Part shown: positions 60,832-64,000 of the stretch, in pieces
Layout: every line of letters begins with the position of its first letter
How positions within the stretch are numbered: the first letter of the stretch is position 1
DNA from: Cannabis sativa
Lineage: Eukaryota > Streptophyta > Magnoliopsida > Rosales > Cannabaceae
Assembly (NCBI RefSeq): GCF_029168945.1
Contig: NC_083601.1
Location: 22,720,160-22,784,159, forward strand
Direction of reading: 5' to 3'
DNA: 64,000 bases
Translations under genes and position numbers: made by a program
The notes under the pieces: model-generated
Told to the model about the DNA's origin: nothing
The model's input: only the letters and a program-made list of their open reading frames with translations
The model's database searches: none

Positions 60832-61690
60832 AAATTTGAAAAGTTATGCATAAAAAATTCTAATATTTTATGCCTAAACTAATACATTTCAAAATTTGAA
60901 GTATAAAACCACTTTATGATAAATCCAAAAATACCCCTCTCATTTTCGAACCTCAACTCTCTCTCTTCCTCTATCTCTCTCAGTTCTCTCTCAACATCAC
61001 CCTCACTAAAAAACTTTTCTACCCTCACTGCCACCTACACCATCGACCTCACCTCACCGCCGCCACACAGACCGCCTCACCACCGTGAGACCCAAGATGT
61101 CGAAGGTAAGCTTCGACCCAAATTTTTTTATTTTTATCATTGTTTTTTTTTTTAATCATTGATAGGTATTGATTTGTTAGATTTAGAGTTCAATTTAGGT
61201 TCAAATCTGGGATTTGGGGAAATCGTGATTTGGGGAAGATGAAGTTCGATGGTTCTTATGGGAAACCCGATGAGGTCCGATGTATGCTTAAAAAATTAAA
61301 TTTTATTGTGTCCGATGGGTCCGATTGCTACGTAAAAATTCAATCTTTTTGTATTTGTGTCTAATGGGTCCGATGGGGTCCGATTCATGTTTAAAAAAAT
61401 CAAATTCTATTGTGTCTGATAGATTCGATGTCTAACCCGATGGGAGGGGGGGTCCGATGCATGTTTTAAAAATCAAAAATTTAAGGTGTTCGATGTGTAA
61501 CCCGACAGAGTCCGATTGCTATGTTAAAATTCAATTTTTTGTATGTGTCTGATGGGGAGAGGGGTAATGTAAATGGGAGTATTTTAGGAATATTGTAAAA
61601 TGTGTCATATCCCACAAATATTATATGTTATGTGTTTAGGAGAAAATATTAAGTATTTGTAAGCATAAAAAGTCAAATTTCTCTAAATAT
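60832..61690 (+). mobile_element. Pack-MULE-like element with exon-like cargo
   Basis: Inverted ends: GAAATTTGAAAAGTTATGCAT at 60832 (quoted in part) against the inverse of ATGCTTACAAATACTTAATA...TCAAATTTCTC near 61690 (agreement interrupted but extended). The cargo resembles the start of a plant gene: a CT-rich leader (60950-61010), a proline/threonine-rich stretch, ATGTCGAAG then GTAAGC (61097-61111). This is followed by repeats of the GGGTCCGAT-type word. Flanks TAAGTATA and TAAATATA may be a decayed target duplication. Confidence 0.5.
61230..61560. repeat. Irregular tandem repeat with GTCCGAT word
   Basis: At least four imperfect units of roughly 70-110 bp share TGTCCGATGGGTCCGAT, CATGTTTAAAAATCAA and AATTCAATTTTTTGTAT-type words. 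They lie inside the element at 60832-61690. Confidence 0.6.
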
Positions 61691-61739
61691 ATCCGTCTTT
61701 ATTCTTTGATGCATTTTCAATGCTCATATTTACTTTAGA

Positions 61740-62042
61740 ATTCAAAGTCAAGTTTAGAGAGAAATTGTCCAAGATCACAATATGCTTGTGTGTGGAGGGA
61801 TGTAATGAGAGTATCACTCTTGAAGTTAAAGTAATTTCCCTCTGAGTGAGATATATTTTACAATTGTTAATTGTATTGAGTTGTAATCTTGGACATATTT
61901 GATTGTATACTACTGACTACTCTTATCAATAAAGATTCATGATTCATTCAAAGTTAGTTTTGTCTCTCAATTTGTGGTTTGTTTATTTTGACTGGTTTTA
62001 GTCTTGGTTTTGTCGTTTCTTGAACACTATTAATATTGTAAC
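61740..62042 (+). mobile_element. Copia-like LTR fragment with primer site
   Basis: Contains AATAAAGATTCATGATTC (poly-A-signal-like) and ends ...ATTGTAACA at 62042, followed directly by GTGGTATTTGGAGAGTG, a decayed initiator-Met tRNA primer site. No internal coding region follows, so this is a truncated element. Confidence 0.5.
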
Positions 62043-62389
62043 AGTGGTATTTGGAGAGTGATCTTTCACCACACTATCTTTAATATTTATTTAGTGTAGT
62101 GTTACCTTGGAGATGAGTACGTAAGCTTTTTCTTTCCCCTTTGATGGAGTTACGTCATCTTTTTTCATGCTGTACTAATAGCTTTAATGCTAATGAATTA
62201 ACTACTTTAAAAACAAATGAATGAGTTAACGAGTCTCTATAAAAGAGTTTAATTAATGTGAACGAAAATTTTCAACCAAAAACCAAGTCCAAGTTCTCAA
62301 ATACAAATACAATAGCATCCAACAAAGGAGGCGGCCCTTTTAGGCTACTCACCGCTTAAGTCCTATGTTGTGATTGGCCACCAATAGAG

Positions 62390-62945
62390 GAATAGACATC
62401 TTTGGCTAATACATTCCAACTGCCCCCTAACAGTTTTACCTAACTGTCAGTTATGACAGTTAGGATCGGGTCTTTAACAAAGGCTATAAATAGCCAATTG
62501 CTATAGCATTCGGGTTGAAAACAGAGTGGGAGTTTTTGAGTGCTAGTTCAGTGTGTAATAGAGAGAGATTCTTGGTGAGATGAGTTATTTTGTAATTAAA
62601 GCTTTGCTTCATGAGTGAATGTGTCAAGAACACTTTGTAAACAATTTTATAATCCTCTCTTCTAGCATCAATAAAGACTGAAGCCATTGGGGCTGTTCTG
62701 GCTTTAGAGTAGGCAAGTGATTCATCATCACTTGTTCGAACCTCGTAAACTTGATTGTGTTTGATCTTTCTCTCCTATTTCTATTGCTCTTAATTACTTA
62801 TTTATCCTTGTTCAAATTCTGGTTCTTGTTACTAGCTTATTACTGGTTTATTTGCATTTGTTCATTGCTGTACTATTCAATTTTCATTTGTTTTGCATTG
62901 TTCTTGATTAATCACTTTAGTTTGTGTTGTTTGCGAGGTGAGTGA
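62390..62945 (+). mobile_element. LTR-like segment with TATA box
   Basis: Features resembling an LTR promoter and leader: CTATAAATAGCC (62483), a roughly 35-nt spacing to a plausible start, then AATAAAGACTGAAG (62668) as a poly-A-signal context. No boundaries or second copy found; a non-coding gene is an alternative. Confidence 0.35.
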
Positions 62946-63338
62946 TCATGTACTGATCACATCATCCTATTTAAAAAAAAAATTAAAATATAGTTAATAA
63001 TAAAATAAAATAAAACTATACTCATAATACTAAATGTATGTTGCAGTTCAGTAAAAATTTAATTAGAATAATATTTAAGAAGTTAAGTATTCAAATCCCA
63101 ACAACTTTACTTTTTTATTAGGTCCCATTTTTTATTTCTGTTTAAGGTCCAAATTAATATGGGACTAACCCTAAATAGCATGTAACATGAGATTTTTAAC
63201 ATGAACAATTAGAATTATTGTTTGAATTTTAGTATAGTACAACCATTAAATCAAAATCTCTCTTAGTTAGGCTTGTTGGAAACTTGGAAGGGTGTCCTTA
63301 CAGTGTATTAATGTCATCCTAGCTAGTGTGTTTTGTGT

Positions 63339-63780
63339 TAGCAGTGTTTATAAAATATTTAATCCAATCTAATTCGTATGATCTGATCCAATTTAATTCG
63401 CAAAGTGCAAATGTCTATACTTATGCGGATTGGATTGGATTGGATTAGAAGATTTAAATCTGCACTTGTGTAGATTGGATATTGATTGACATGCAAAAGT
63501 AACTGATCAAATCTAATCCACACATATTTATACATATTTTAAAATATATATACAATAAAAAATAATAATTTAAAAATCTAATACATATGATACAAATATA
63601 TATTTTATTCTTATTTGTAAGATTTTTGTTTAAATTGAATTTATAAGAAAATACAATCTAAAATAAAATTAAATATTTTTTACACGTACAGTTTAAATTT
63701 TTTCTTCTTGCTTTGAATTTTTTATTTTTTTTATTTTAATTTGTTGTTGGAGACATAAAATAACTATAATTTATTTTAGG
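63339..63780 (+). mobile_element. hAT-type element H2 copy 2 (partial)
   Basis: Diverged copy of 41922-42587. It starts TAGCAGTGTTTATAAAATA and is collinear through the GGATTGGATTGGATT array and the AT-rich centre up to GGAGACATAAAATAACTATA (63750). The right arm is missing, replaced by unrelated AT-rich sequence. Confidence 0.7.
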
Positions 63781-64000
63781 GGAATTATCCTATATATTAT
63801 TTTTTTTAACTTTTTTTCTTTTTAAATTTACAGTTTGAGTTTCTAAAGTGGTTGCAATGCTAGTTGTAGTAGGGTTTTCTATACGATTTTTTGTTGCAAT
63901 TTAGGTTGCAGCGCTAGTTGCAATAGGAGTTTCTATGTAGAATTTCGTAAAAATACAAAAAAAAAATTATTTTAAAGTATAAAAATGAAAAAAAAAATCC

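Noticed and set aside
60916..61155. Free-standing 79-codon gene
   Set aside because: Serine/threonine-rich leader-like sequence enclosed by inverted repeats; better explained as captured exon and UTR sequence.

Overview
The window looks like nuclear DNA of a eudicot plant. It is very AT-rich outside genes, has GT-AG introns, carries plant pectin-modifying genes with N-terminal inhibitor-like domains, and is crowded with plant-type transposons (Cassandra TRIM with 5S-like sequence, CACTA, hAT, Helitron, Copia, Gypsy, LINE and many MITEs). I cannot name the species from sequence alone. There is no prokaryotic gene organisation, CRISPR array or tRNA gene that I could see.

Gene content is dominated by one theme. 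Five pectin-modifying genes all lie on the minus strand. Read in transcriptional order they are PME-E (40332-37785, 511 aa), PME-D (36222-34486, 546 aa), PME-C (31964-29946, 603 aa, membrane-anchored), a stand-alone pectin methylesterase inhibitor PMEI (28836-28252, 194 aa) and PME-B (10723-6003, 542 aa). I assembled the exons by hand. All four PMEs stay in frame across their introns and keep the complete catalytic set (Gln, Gln-Asp, Asp, Arg-x-Trp). They should act in the cell wall, demethylesterifying homogalacturonan, and the PMEI should bind and inhibit enzymes of this type. All four PMEs share a phase-1 intron at the same place just before the first catalytic block, so the cluster probably grew by duplication.

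Between PME-B and PMEI (about 11-28 kb) is a transposon graveyard. It holds a LINE with a hAT element nested in its reverse transcriptase, an inverted pair of Cassandra LTRs, a Gypsy (Athila-like) 5' end, a second Cassandra element, a long-TIR MITE, and a complete CACTA element with 3-bp target duplications and a frameshifted transposase. Left of PME-B are a Copia gag-protease relic, a CACTA terminus and a hAT copy. PME-B intron 2 contains a MITE close to its splice acceptor.

Right of PME-E (40.5-64 kb) there are further hAT and MITE copies, a Gypsy integrase relic, LINE tails, LTR fragments and elements that look like gene-fragment carriers. The most unusual object here is a Helitron-like element (about 48832-51600, minus strand). 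It contains an apparently intact nine-exon gene for a 432-aa replication protein A large-subunit-like protein, but no Rep/helicase.
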